A stretch of 18,554 nt of DNA from Bacilli bacterium (GCA_900752975.1 CAADXH010000020.1:1-18554); one strand, 5' to 3'; positions 1 through 7,349 are shown, counted from the stretch's first letter. Translations and numbers: made by a program. The notes: generated by a model from the letters alone, not told the origin.

Positions 1-1
1 C

Positions 2-40
2 CCAATTGAATTCCTAGATAATTATAATAAAACCCATTAA
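2..40 (+). CDS. Transposase C-terminus (IS3-type OrfB), 5' part outside the window
   Basis: The plus frame starting at position 2 is open from the window edge and reads PIEFLDNYNKTH followed by TAA at 38-40. IS3-family OrfB integrase-core transposases commonly end in a (S/T)P(V/I)(E/Q)(Y/F) motif a few residues before the stop, and PIEF fits. The stop lies 20 bases before the terminal inverted repeat, as expected for an IS. Only 12 codons are visible, so this call rests mainly on context: the repeat at both edges and the start-codon context at the right edge. Confidence 0.45.
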   Translation, partial: PIEFLDNYNKTH

Positions 41-46
41 TCTAGG

Positions 47-60
47 GCACAATTTTGTGC
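47..60 (+). terminator. Short hairpin between transposase stop and terminal repeat
   Basis: GCACAA (47-52) pairs with TTGTGC (55-60) around a 2-base gap (or a 5-bp stem with a 4-base loop). It follows the transposase stop by 6 bases. No T-run follows, so it may be a weak terminator or a structural part of the IS end. It is absent from the right-edge copy of the repeat, which is the opposite end of the element. Confidence 0.35.
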
Positions 61-110
61 ACGATGATTGACAAACCGTCAAGTGATTAAACAATTACTT
101 TATGGTTTTG

Positions 111-2339
111 TTAATGCTTAAATTTAATTTGTTTCTGATACCACTTCTTTTGAAAAATAATTGTTGTATAGTCTTTAGTAACAAGAAGTTTAGATTGATC
201 ATATCTTGTGACAACTTTATTATTAGGAAATCCAAATGTATTACGGTAACCATTCATACACACCGCATACTCATAATTTAATTTGTTTAAAAAATCTGCT
301 GTACTTGAGGTGTATGAACCATGGTGAGGAACTTTATATATATCTACTACTATTTCTTTGTATTCTTTAAGTAACTCATTTTCTATTTCTTTTTCCATAT
401 CTCCCGTCATTAAAATAGTTTTATCAAATATATTAACTTTCATAACAATACTATCATTATTAGGACTTGTGTGTTTCTTACTTGGTGATAAAACCTGAAA
501 GTTAATATTTTTATACGTAATACTACTTCCTTTTTTCACTTTTATAATGTTTCCATTATATAAAGCATCTTGACAAATTTTTTCTGTAATAGTATCGTAA
601 CTACTTATTACAATATTTTTAATTTTAAAATCTTTTATTAATGCATGAAGCCTACCATTATGATCACTATCACTATGACTGATAATGACAAAATCTAATC
701 TTTTTATTCCTTTTTTCTTTAAAAATAAATCCAAATCATTATTTATATTTTCACCGGTATCAATTAAAATATTAGCACTATTAAACGCTTTAACAATTAA
801 GGTACTATCACCAACTGGTAAATCTAAAAAATATATTTGGTCGTTTAAATTTAAGTTAGCACTATTACTCCATATAAAAATTAGTGATGCCATGGTTACT
901 CCCGCTACAATTTTTTTCTTTATTTTACTATTACTTAAAAATAGAATTACAATTATTAAAAATAACGAATAAAAAATAATCGGAAAAATCTCACTACTTG
1001 TGGATAGCCTTAATTCACCAATTTTAACTACACTTAGAAACGAAGTAACCTTACTAAAAGCTGTAACAATTAATTCATAAACGGGACTTAAGAAATTAAA
1101 AATGGTAACAATTAATGAAAATGGCAAAAGAATATATGTTACAAACGGAATATAAAATAAATTATAAATAATTGACAAAGTGTTAATACTTGGATTAATA
1201 TGAACGATAATAGGGATTGTAACTAAAATACTATTAATACTCATTATAAGATTATTAAGAATAAAACCTTTTATTTTTTTATACTTTAGAAGCGGACTTA
1301 TGACAACTAAAGATGTTGAAATAATAAAAGTTAAAATAAAAGAATAATTCATAAGGTAATATGGATTAACAATAAGAATCATGGTGATGGAAATAGTATA
1401 TATATCAAGAGTTGTAAGATTTAAAATTGCTTTTTTGTTTATTTTAGATAAAACATAGATTAACAAAACTCTTAATATAGAAACCAAATATAATGTAATC
1501 ATAAAATAAAGCAAAAAGAAAACTATAATTATTGTCGTATGAAACTTAGATGGTACCTTTAGATATTTTAATAGTTTCTCTACTATTTTTTGAAGTACAT
1601 TCATGTGTAAACCTGAAATGACAAATAAATGGCCAATTCCCACACTTGATATTTCCTCAATTAATTCTTCACCCAAACTAGTTTTATCACCTATTAACAA
1701 AGCTTTCAAAAATCCCCTTGTTTGCCCCTTAAAATGGAAATTAAAGTAGTTTAATACTTTTTGATGTATTGTATAAATAGTAACACTTGTTTTTATTTTT
1801 TCATAGGTTATATCTTTAATAATTCCTTTAATATTATTTTCTTTTAAATATCTTTGATAATTAAATAGTAATGGTATATGATTAGTATCACCTTGCGTTA
1901 GATTACCAGATACTTCAATATAATCGCCTATTTTTAGAGTTTTTTTATCATCATAAAAAATATACTTAAGTTTATTACTTTTTAAAATAACTTGATTACT
2001 TTTTGTTTTTTCTTTAACTGAAGTTACGACTCCTTGAAGATTAATATTTCCATAATCTATTTTTTGGTAATTAACATTTCTAATTATTAGATTTACTCCC
2101 AGAAAACTTGTGATAACGATTACCATAATCATATACTTAACTGATTTTACTAGTAAATATCCTAAATATAAAATGCAGACACCTAGCATTAGCCAGCTAA
2201 ACCTGAGTATAACAATGAGTATTAAAACAATACCTAAACAAATTAAATGAAAATTACCATTTAAATTATTAAACTGTAATAAACGCCTTGATCTTTTCAA
2301 AGAGATTTGAACTAATTCCACTAACTTTTTTAAGATCAT
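111..2339 (-). CDS. comEC: ComEC/Rec2 competence DNA channel
   Basis: Integral membrane channel that passes single-stranded DNA into the cytoplasm during natural transformation. About 742 aa, the usual family length. Order: N-terminal membrane segments (about 30-85), OB-like DUF4131 region (about 95-175), the Competence membrane domain (about 200-490, with ALLIGDKTSL and GHLFVISGLHM), then a C-terminal metallo-beta-lactamase domain (from about 500) with HSDSDH near residue 556, MTGDME and VPHHGSYTSS. The usual DVGQGDS strand motif reads DLPVGDS. It lies directly behind comEA in one transcript. The start is uncertain: ATG at 2339 (a TTG lies just upstream) overlaps comEA by about 70 bases and has no good ribosome site at normal distance; GTG 2321 and TTG 2300 are alternatives. 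The N-terminal membrane segments require a start in this region. Confidence 0.93.
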   Translation of the reverse strand: MILKKLVELVQISLKRSRRLLQFNNLNGNFHLICLGIVLILIVILRFSWLMLGVCILYLGYLLVKSVKYMIMVIVITSFLGVNLIIRNVNYQKIDYGNINLQGVVTSVKEKTKSNQVILKSNKLKYIFYDDKKTLKIGDYIEVSGNLTQGDTNHIPLLFNYQRYLKENNIKGIIKDITYEKIKTSVTIYTIHQKVLNYFNFHFKGQTRGFLKALLIGDKTSLGEELIEEISSVGIGHLFVISGLHMNVLQKIVEKLLKYLKVPSKFHTTIIIVFFLLYFMITLYLVSILRVLLIYVLSKINKKAILNLTTLDIYTISITMILIVNPYYLMNYSFILTFIISTSLVVISPLLKYKKIKGFILNNLIMSINSILVTIPIIVHINPSINTLSIIYNLFYIPFVTYILLPFSLIVTIFNFLSPVYELIVTAFSKVTSFLSVVKIGELRLSTSSEIFPIIFYSLFLIIVILFLSNSKIKKKIVAGVTMASLIFIWSNSANLNLNDQIYFLDLPVGDSTLIVKAFNSANILIDTGENINNDLDLFLKKKGIKRLDFVIISHSDSDHNGRLHALIKDFKIKNIVISSYDTITEKICQDALYNGNIIKVKKGSSITYKNINFQVLSPSKKHTSPNNDSIVMKVNIFDKTILMTGDMEKEIENELLKEYKEIVVDIYKVPHHGSYTSSTADFLNKLNYEYAVCMNGYRNTFGFPNNKVVTRYDQSKLLVTKDYTTIIFQKKWYQKQIKFKH

Positions 2340-2751
2340 CAATACTAGTGAACACTCCTACCTCGTTACGATACTTAACGATTGCTTTCGCTTTGGTTGA
2401 ACCGATTCCTTCAATCGTCGTTAATTCATCAATTGAGGCATTATTTATATTTACTTTTGTTGATATTTCTTTAATTGTCGGGATTACAATTAACTGATTA
2501 TCTTCAAGTTTTTTAACTAAATTTACTTCTGATAAATTAGCATAAGCAAGTACTCCTCCTGCTAGATCAATAATATCTTTAATAATACTACCTGATTCTA
2601 CTTCATATATACCTGGATATTTTACAGCTCCTTTAATTTCTACCATTAACATTTCATTAGTTTTTACTACTTCGGTATTACTTACTTTTACTTCATCTTT
2701 ACAGCCTACAAGAAACATTAAACAAATAATGAAAAATATAGTTCTTTTCAC
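2269..2751 (-). CDS. comEA: ComEA-type DNA receptor, predicted lipoprotein
   Basis: Extracellular double-stranded-DNA receptor that feeds ComEC. About 160 aa. N-terminus KRTIFFIICLMFLVGC is a lipoprotein signal with lipobox LVGC, whereas ComEA is usually held by an uncleaved membrane helix. Next come an SLBB domain (VEIKGAVKYPGIYEV...) and a C-terminal helix-hairpin-helix pair (VNINNASIDELTTIEGIG...), the DNA-binding part. Start choice: GTG at 2751, because GGTGAT sits 3 bases upstream and matches the 3' part of the AGGAGGTGAT ribosome site. An in-frame GTG at 2763 adds 4 residues but has no such site. First gene of the comEA-comEC transcript, divergent from the rsuA-like gene. Confidence 0.88.
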   Translation of the reverse strand: MKRTIFFIICLMFLVGCKDEVKVSNTEVVKTNEMLMVEIKGAVKYPGIYEVESGSIIKDIIDLAGGVLAYANLSEVNLVKKLEDNQLIVIPTIKEISTKVNINNASIDELTTIEGIGSTKAKAIVKYRNEVGVFTSIDDLKKVSGISSNLFEKIKAFITV

Positions 2752-2823
2752 TCTATCACCCACTTATATAATACGAATATTACAACAATTAAAAATGTAA
2801 AACTTTAATTTTTTTCAAATTTA

Positions 2824-2832
2824 TGGTAAAAT
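2824..2832 (+). promoter_or_regulatory. Possible extended -10 of the rsuA-like gene
   Basis: TGGTAAAAT has the TGn-TAAAAT form of an extended -10. No good -35 lies 17 bases upstream (TTTAAT at best). Predicted initiation would be about 10 bases before the ATG at 2850, close to the GAGGA ribosome site (2838-2842), so the leader would be unusually short. Tentative. Confidence 0.3.
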
Positions 2833-2849
2833 AACATGAGGATAAAATT

Positions 2850-3512
2850 ATGCGATTATATAAATATATTAAAACATATGGTAATTATACAAATAGTGAA
2901 GTAACTAAATTATATCAAGAAGGTAGAATTAAAGTAAATGGAAACATCATTCCTTATCTTTGGATTTTAAAAGAAAATGACATTGTTACAATTGATGATA
3001 AGGCTCTTGAAAAATTTCCCTTTGTTTATTATCTATATTATAAACCTAGAGGAATTAGATCAGATATTACAAATGAGGCAAGTAGTTATTTAAAAAAACT
3101 AAATTTACCACATAAGGTAATGCCAGCTGGTAGACTTGATAAAGAAAGCGAAGGATTAATGATTTTAACTAATGATGGCAATTTTATTAATGAGTTAAAT
3201 GATCACTCTAATAACTACACTAAAGATTACCTTGTAACCTTAAAAGAGAAAATAACTCCTAACTTTTTGGAAAACGTTAAAGAACCATTTATTATTAAAG
3301 ATAAGAAAACTCTTCCCATTATTATTAAACAACTTGATGATTATAGAGCACTATTTACTTTACAAGATGGCAAGTACCATCAAATTAGGAGGGCAGTAAT
3401 TCGTTCAAATAACACAGTGGTTTTACTAAAAAGAGTTAGAATCGGACCATTCACAATTGGTGATTTAAAACCAAATGAATTAAAAGAATTTAAAACAGAC
3501 TTGAATTATTAA
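2850..3512 (+). CDS. RsuA/RluB-family rRNA pseudouridine synthase
   Basis: Isomerises a specific uridine in rRNA to pseudouridine. 220 aa, close to RsuA and RluE length. N-terminal S4-like RNA-binding domain (about 1-50, MRLYKYI...EGRIKVNG), then the catalytic domain with YKPRGI, the signature AGRLDKESEGLMILTNDG (catalytic Asp near residue 97) and KYHQIRRA near the C-terminus. YHQIRR resembles RsuA, which modifies 16S rRNA, more than the 23S enzymes, but the target cannot be settled from sequence. ATG preceded by GAGGA at 8-12 bases. The only plus-strand housekeeping gene here; its stop codon overlaps that of the convergent MATE gene. Confidence 0.9.
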   Translation: MRLYKYIKTYGNYTNSEVTKLYQEGRIKVNGNIIPYLWILKENDIVTIDDKALEKFPFVYYLYYKPRGIRSDITNEASSYLKKLNLPHKVMPAGRLDKESEGLMILTNDGNFINELNDHSNNYTKDYLVTLKEKITPNFLENVKEPFIIKDKKTLPIIIKQLDDYRALFTLQDGKYHQIRRAVIRSNNTVVLLKRVRIGPFTIGDLKPNELKEFKTDLNY

Positions 3513-3526
3513 CTCAAGTCTGTTTT
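3492..3526. terminator. Bidirectional intrinsic terminator, 13-bp perfect stem
   Basis: AAAACAGACTTGA (3492-3504) is perfectly complementary to TCAAGTCTGTTTT (3514-3526) around a 9-base loop. T-runs flank it on both strands (T3523-3528 on plus; the A-run 3492-3495 gives Us on minus). It serves two convergent genes whose TAA stop codons overlap within the loop (3509-3512). The stem arms are coding sequence: both proteins end in KTDL plus one or two residues. Confidence 0.9.
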
Positions 3527-4861
3527 TTGATAACCAATAAGTTTTTTCCATCTACCAATAAAATAACAAATAACGGAGATTAAAGCTCCTACTGCCCAGC
3601 CTATTGGCCAAGAAATAAATATACCTTTAACACCTAATTTATCAATTAATAAATAAGAACATACTACTCTTATAATTAAATCCGCAAGGGTACCAATCAT
3701 GAAACATAACATATCTTTTGATCCCTTTAAAACACCATCACACGGAATTTTAATAGCCATCAAGAAGATAAATGGAGCAAGGGTAGTTAGGAACATACAT
3801 CCGGTTACAGTTACAGCTAATGGTTCATCTTTCTTTTCAAAAATTGATAAGAATGTTTCTGGCATTATTAAGAATAAACTTGTCGTAATTACAGTTAAGG
3901 CTGCACATATAATAAGTGCTGCGATAAAACCTTGTTTAATTCTTTTATATTCCTTAGCTCCTGCATTTTGAGAAACATATGTCGATAAGGCATTAGAAAT
4001 TGTAAGGAAAATATTAATTATTACATAACTAATTTTATAAGCCGCGCCATAACCTGCCACAACATCAGTTCCTTGCTTATTAATAAGAGATTGTATAAGT
4101 AATTGTCCGATTGAAATTGTTGATGCTTGAATAATTGATGGTATCGCAATCGGTAATACTTTTTTTAATAATGAAAAGTTAATAATTGCTTTATCATTAC
4201 TTACTCGTTTTTTTACAAAAACAATTAAGATCACAAATGATAACACTGATGCTAAAGCTTGAGCGATAAATGTTGCAAGAGCAAGACCTTCAACACCCAT
4301 CTTAAAAGCTGTAACAAAATATATATCTAGTCCGACATTTAAAAGAGTTGAAAAAATCAAAAAATACAGTGGGATTCGTGAATTACCAAGTGACTGGAAT
4401 ATTGACGTAACCGTATTATACAAGAACAAAAAAATTATTCCTGCTATGTAATACTTCAGATATATAACCGCATCATCATAGTAATCATCACTAACATTTA
4501 TCATTGTGATTAAATTATCAACTAATAAAAATCCAATTACACTAATAACTAATCCTACTAAAAGAATTGTTAAAATTGATGTATAAATAGTTTGTTTTGC
4601 GTGTAACAAATTATTTTCACCAATAAACCTTGATACAACAATATTAACACCAACGCCAAAGCCAGTTCCAATTGCTAGATAAATCATTGTAATTGGATAT
4701 GAAGCACTTACCGCAGCAAGTCCTTTTGAACTAACAAATTTACCCGCAATCATACTATCACAAATATTATAGAACTGTTGTAGTGTTACCGATAGAATCA
4801 TCGGCAAGGCAAATAATAAAAGTGCTACAAATGGTTTACCTTTAATCAAACTAGATTTCAT
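3509..4861 (-). CDS. MATE-family multidrug/Na+ antiporter
   Basis: Inner-membrane cation-coupled exporter of the MATE/DinF superfamily. 450 aa, standard length, with about 12 hydrophobic segments in two related halves. Typical opening: ALPMILSVTLQQFYNICDSMIAGKFVSSKGLAAVSASYP, with the GTGFGVGVNIVVSRFIGE loop following. Substrate unknown. The ribosome site AGAGATG upstream of ATG 4861 is weak. A TATAAT lies upstream on minus (4890-4895) without a recognisable -35. Transcription ends at the shared terminator at 3492-3526. It lies downstream of the RHS-associated ORFs on the same strand, but nothing ties it to them functionally. Confidence 0.92.
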   Translation of the reverse strand: MKSSLIKGKPFVALLLFALPMILSVTLQQFYNICDSMIAGKFVSSKGLAAVSASYPITMIYLAIGTGFGVGVNIVVSRFIGENNLLHAKQTIYTSILTILLVGLVISVIGFLLVDNLITMINVSDDYYDDAVIYLKYYIAGIIFLFLYNTVTSIFQSLGNSRIPLYFLIFSTLLNVGLDIYFVTAFKMGVEGLALATFIAQALASVLSFVILIVFVKKRVSNDKAIINFSLLKKVLPIAIPSIIQASTISIGQLLIQSLINKQGTDVVAGYGAAYKISYVIINIFLTISNALSTYVSQNAGAKEYKRIKQGFIAALIICAALTVITTSLFLIMPETFLSIFEKKDEPLAVTVTGCMFLTTLAPFIFLMAIKIPCDGVLKGSKDMLCFMIGTLADLIIRVVCSYLLIDKLGVKGIFISWPIGWAVGALISVICYFIGRWKKLIGYQKTDLS

Positions 4862-4918
4862 AAATATTCATCTCTTTTTACTATTATTTATTATACATCT
4901 TTTTTCTAAGATATGGTA

Positions 4919-5227
4919 TTAAATAGTAATGAAAGCCTTTTTCTTTTTCCAAATTTCTTTTTCAATTTCATATGCATTTATTGCTTTACTACATAATTCT
5001 TTTCTGTCCGTACTAAATTTACCTGCAAAATAAACGTCTACTTCTCCTCTTTGAGGCAAACAATGAATTGTAAAACATCCAGAGTCATTGTACAAACTAT
5101 GTGTATAAACCCACCAATTACCTCCAAAGCAATTTTTAAAATCTTGATATTGGTAATTTAAATTGTACTTTTTTGCTAAGTCAATAAATTCTTTCTTAAA
5201 ATCCAGTTGAAGACACCCTAGAATAAT
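4919..5227 (-). pseudogene. 5'-truncated small ORF behind the RHS cassette, possible orphan immunity remnant
   Basis: An open minus frame of 102 codons ends with TAA at 4919-4921 and begins just after a stop at 5228-5230. It has no ATG or GTG; the first TTG (5095) would leave under 60 residues. It nevertheless looks like real protein: KKEFIDLAKKYN, then NCFGGNWWVYTHSLYNDSG, FTIHCLPQRGEVDVYFAGKF and a charged helical tail EIEKEIWKKKK. It starts 5 bases after the stop of the 81-aa gene, so its original start was probably lost by recombination at that point. A small cytoplasmic protein behind a toxin tip suggests a relic immunity gene, by position only. Initiation at an ATT codon cannot be excluded. 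Confidence 0.5.
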
Positions 5228-5232
5228 TTAAA

Positions 5233-5478
5233 TTATTTTTGAAGATTATTCCAAGCTATTCTTCCTTTTTCAGTCAATGAATAAGGATATTCATCACGTT
5301 CTGTTTTCCAAGTATAATTAATAAAAATATATCCTTCTTCCACCATTTCATTTAACATTTTTTTTAATTCTAAGGAAGATATTTTTATTTCTGCACCCAA
5401 CCTAAAATACTCCAATATTTGCGTAAATGCCTCATCATCATCTATCAAGCTATCTAAAATTAATTCTTTGTTTGTCAT
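5233..5478 (-). CDS. Small winged-helix-like protein, probable immunity partner of the RHS toxin tip
   Basis: 81 aa, no signal or membrane segment, mixed helix/strand. The pattern of an Ile/Leu-rich helical start (NKELILDSLIDDD), SSLELKKMLNEMVEEGYIF and a C-terminal YSLTEKGRIAWNNL resembles a winged-helix fold, where the last motif is the typical wing and helix 'T-x-KGR'. I do not recognise the family. It follows the toxin ORF by 12 bases, and the toxin's TAG stop is part of its AGGAGG ribosome site (8-base spacing to ATG), so translation is probably coupled. That arrangement is usual for polymorphic-toxin immunity genes. Alternative: a small regulator. Confidence 0.75.
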   Translation of the reverse strand: MTNKELILDSLIDDDEAFTQILEYFRLGAEIKISSLELKKMLNEMVEEGYIFINYTWKTERDEYPYSLTEKGRIAWNNLQK

Positions 5479-5486
5479 ATGTTATT

Positions 5487-5493
5487 CCTCCTA
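5487..5493 (-). promoter_or_regulatory. Ribosome site fused to the toxin stop codon
   Basis: On the minus strand TAGGAGG contains the toxin's TAG stop and the core ribosome site of the 81-aa gene, 8 bases before its ATG. This implies coupled translation of toxin tip and putative immunity protein. Confidence 0.8.
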
Positions 5494-6123
5494 AAACCAT
5501 GGATGAAAATGTGGACCATGAATAAATCTTCCACCTCTAATAATTTTGTGAGTGCCTAATTTTGAGCCAGTCCATTTATTAATATAATTGGAATAAGTAG
5601 AAATGCCGCCTTTGTTTGTACCTCTTCCTGGTTCAATTAATTCTTTCACTGTTTTCCATTTATTTGGATACTTGTTAAAACTATTCATCATTTGATTAGG
5701 TGTAGCCGCATTTCCAACACTTGTTAATACACCTGTGGCTATCGTTCCAGCAGTAGCTATTGCTGCGGTTGATAACATTAATCCATTATACCATTCTTCG
5801 CTCATACCGGCATCTAACATCCAGTTGTTGCCTGTAATTGCTTCTTGATATTCCGCAGTAGCAAACACTCCTGTTCCAATTCCTGCAACCGTCGTAACAC
5901 CACCAATAATACTCAAGTATGTTGCACCACTAAATAACGCACCAACTCCACTTATTAAAGCAGGAACAGCAACCATGGTTAAGCCAATAGCTGTCATCAC
6001 ATTATTATCAGAAGCAACTCCTCCAATAGTTAATCCCATGCCAACTAACGCTAAGCCACATAGTATCAATGTAGAAATAGCAATGTGACCTGATGGATCG
6101 ACATAATTTATTGGATCATTCAT
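5491..6123 (-). CDS. RHS C-terminal tip with toxin-like domain (orphan)
   Basis: Starts with MNDPINYVDPSGH, the end of an RHS core, normally the junction between conserved core and variable toxin tip. Then a long Gly/Ala/Ile-rich hydrophobic stretch (about residues 15-140, several membrane-like segments) and a compact basic C-terminal domain of about 60 residues, from KYPNKWKTVKELIEPGRG to the last residues GGRFIHGPHFHPWF. The terminal H-x3-H-x-H cluster could bind metal or be catalytic; I do not recognise the toxin family. The frame continues upstream into RHS repeats (6124-6840) with no ATG, GTG or TTG, and the ATG at 6123 has no ribosome site, so this is likely a silent tip, not a gene of its own. 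Its base composition looks less AT-rich than the RHS part upstream. Confidence 0.7.
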   Translation of the reverse strand: MNDPINYVDPSGHIAISTLILCGLALVGMGLTIGGVASDNNVMTAIGLTMVAVPALISGVGALFSGATYLSIIGGVTTVAGIGTGVFATAEYQEAITGNNWMLDAGMSEEWYNGLMLSTAAIATAGTIATGVLTSVGNAATPNQMMNSFNKYPNKWKTVKELIEPGRGTNKGGISTYSNYINKWTGSKLGTHKIIRGGRFIHGPHFHPWF

Positions 6124-6840
6124 ACAGTACGAATATATATTAAGACCATTAATAGAATTAAGATCAAGATAATCTACAGAATCTGGGGATATAAAACGAC
6201 AATATTTAGGACTGTAGTATCTAGAGTTACAATAGAATAACTCTGTTTCTTCATCATAGTAATATCCTTTATATTTTATTGAGTTATATTGTCCATTACT
6301 ATTTATTCCATCACTTATTAAGTTCCCATAATCATCATATGTATATACTATTATTTCTTCATTTCTTTCATCTAGTATTCCTCTAATATTTCCTAAGATA
6401 TCTTTCTTATATAAGTATTTTTCTATTAGTTGATTTTTACGGTAGATAAAACCATAGATGTTACTATTCTCATCATATAGATATTCTATTTCATATTGTA
6501 GTATTGTATTTTCTTTTCTTCTTTCATACTTTAGTATATTATTAAAATATATATATTCATATCTATACTGTTCGATATTATTTTGGGTTACTTGTTTACT
6601 GGTTCTTCTTCCTTCTTGGTCATATTCAAATTCTATTTTGGTTATGTTATTACCACTTGTTTTTATTATTTGGGTTAATTTGTTTGTTACCCATGTATAG
6701 TCTATTACTGACTCTATTATATCATTTTCTTTTTTAATGGTACAACGTTTTGGTAATAAACTTTCTTGATCATATTCGATTTCTTCATTTTTGTATTTTA
6801 TTAATCTAAATCTATTATCATATTCATAGTTTATGATATT
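6124..6840 (-). pseudogene. Truncated RHS/YD-repeat core, in frame with the toxin tip
   Basis: Translating minus from about 6840 gives continuous RHS-type sequence: repeats such as NYEYDNRFRLIKY, EFEYDQEGRRT and EYLYDENSNIYGF, then GNIRGILDE, TYDDYGNLIS, YKGYYYDEETELFYCNSRYY and SINGLNIYSYC, running without a break into the tip at 6123. Full RHS proteins exceed 1,000 residues and have an N-terminal secretion part; here only about 240 residues of core remain. The frame is open back to a TGA at 6895-6897 but has no standard start. RHS similarity fades at about 6840, where it meets the 3' end of the 172-aa gene, marking a recombination joint. Confidence 0.75.
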
Positions 6841-7349
6841 TTGATTTTCTTTTCTAGTTTTAGGGTTAATTCTTCTTTTGTGTATTCTTTTAAATCAATA
6901 TCTGTTAGTTCTGGATACCCATGATATATAAGTGAATAATTAAATAATGATAATGCAATTATATATTTTTCTTCTTCCTTTATTTCTTTAAATAATTGTA
7001 ATAATTGGTGAAGAAAATTAATACTTCTTTCTAGTTTATCATTATTATATGGTTTATAAAATGCGGTAACTACTTTTAAGGCTAGTTCATCATCTATTTC
7101 TTTTTTAAACATTATATAGTGATACTTTGATATAAGTGTTGAATCAAACATGGTTTTGATGTTCAGTAGTAAATAGGTATATGCATTGTAAACCTTTTTC
7201 ATATACTTATCTAGTGTTGATTTACACATTATTTCATCATATACTATTTGTTTAAAATGTTCATGTTCTATTGGTATGTTTAGTTTTTTGAATAGATTAT
7301 ATATAAACTTTACATTTTGTTTTCTTACTAGTGTTTCAAAGTTATTCAT
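6831..7349 (-). CDS. Unknown 172-aa all-helical protein joined to the RHS remnant
   Basis: Not recognised. Soluble, Lys/Leu/Tyr-rich, predicted mostly helical, no signal peptide. The middle section (STLISKYHYIMFKKEI, KVVTAFYKPYNN, LHQLLQLFKEI, IIALSLFNYSLIYHGYPEL) vaguely recalls the spacing of a Fic domain, but the HPFxxGNGR catalytic motif is missing, so any Fic relation is speculative. It has a strong ribosome site (AAAGGAGG before ATG 7349) and a TATAAT upstream. Its last residues (KKIKIS) are read in a different frame from the RHS remnant, which begins about 10 bases before its stop, so its original C-terminus may have been replaced at the joint. Confidence 0.65.
   Translation of the reverse strand: MNNFETLVRKQNVKFIYNLFKKLNIPIEHEHFKQIVYDEIMCKSTLDKYMKKVYNAYTYLLLNIKTMFDSTLISKYHYIMFKKEIDDELALKVVTAFYKPYNNDKLERSINFLHQLLQLFKEIKEEEKYIIALSLFNYSLIYHGYPELTDIDLKEYTKEELTLKLEKKIKIS

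Larger units (their letters stand above)
1..81 (+). mobile_element. 3' (right) end of an IS3-like insertion sequence, partial
   Basis: Positions 61-81 are an exact 21-base inverted copy of 18506-18526 at the other edge, ending CCGTCA, so the element ends in CA as IS3-family elements do. Inside it are a transposase-like C-terminal tail (2-40) and a small hairpin (47-60). A second block, AAAACCCAT at 29-37, is also repeated inverted at 18527-18535, so the terminal repeat looks bipartite: the two blocks are adjacent at the right edge but 23 bases apart here. The rest of the element lies outside the window. The family is inferred from TG...CA ends and the tail motif; no family search was possible. 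Confidence 0.6.

Noticed and set aside
685..972. Plus-strand open frame opposite comEC, and similar ones near 2288, 3699, 6458, 8394 and 15467
   Set aside because: All lie antisense to well-supported genes or the RHS remnant, show no domain motifs, and reflect the AT-rich codon pattern of the opposite strand.
4893..4915. Weak hairpin between the truncated ORF and the MATE gene as a terminator
   Set aside because: Short stem with a G-U pair and a mismatch and no T-run on either strand.
6895..6897. In-frame TGA upstream of the RHS remnant as a Trp codon (Mycoplasma-type code)
   Set aside because: The Trp codons checked across the window are TGG and complete proteins are obtained without reading TGA; sequence upstream of this TGA in that frame is not RHS-like.
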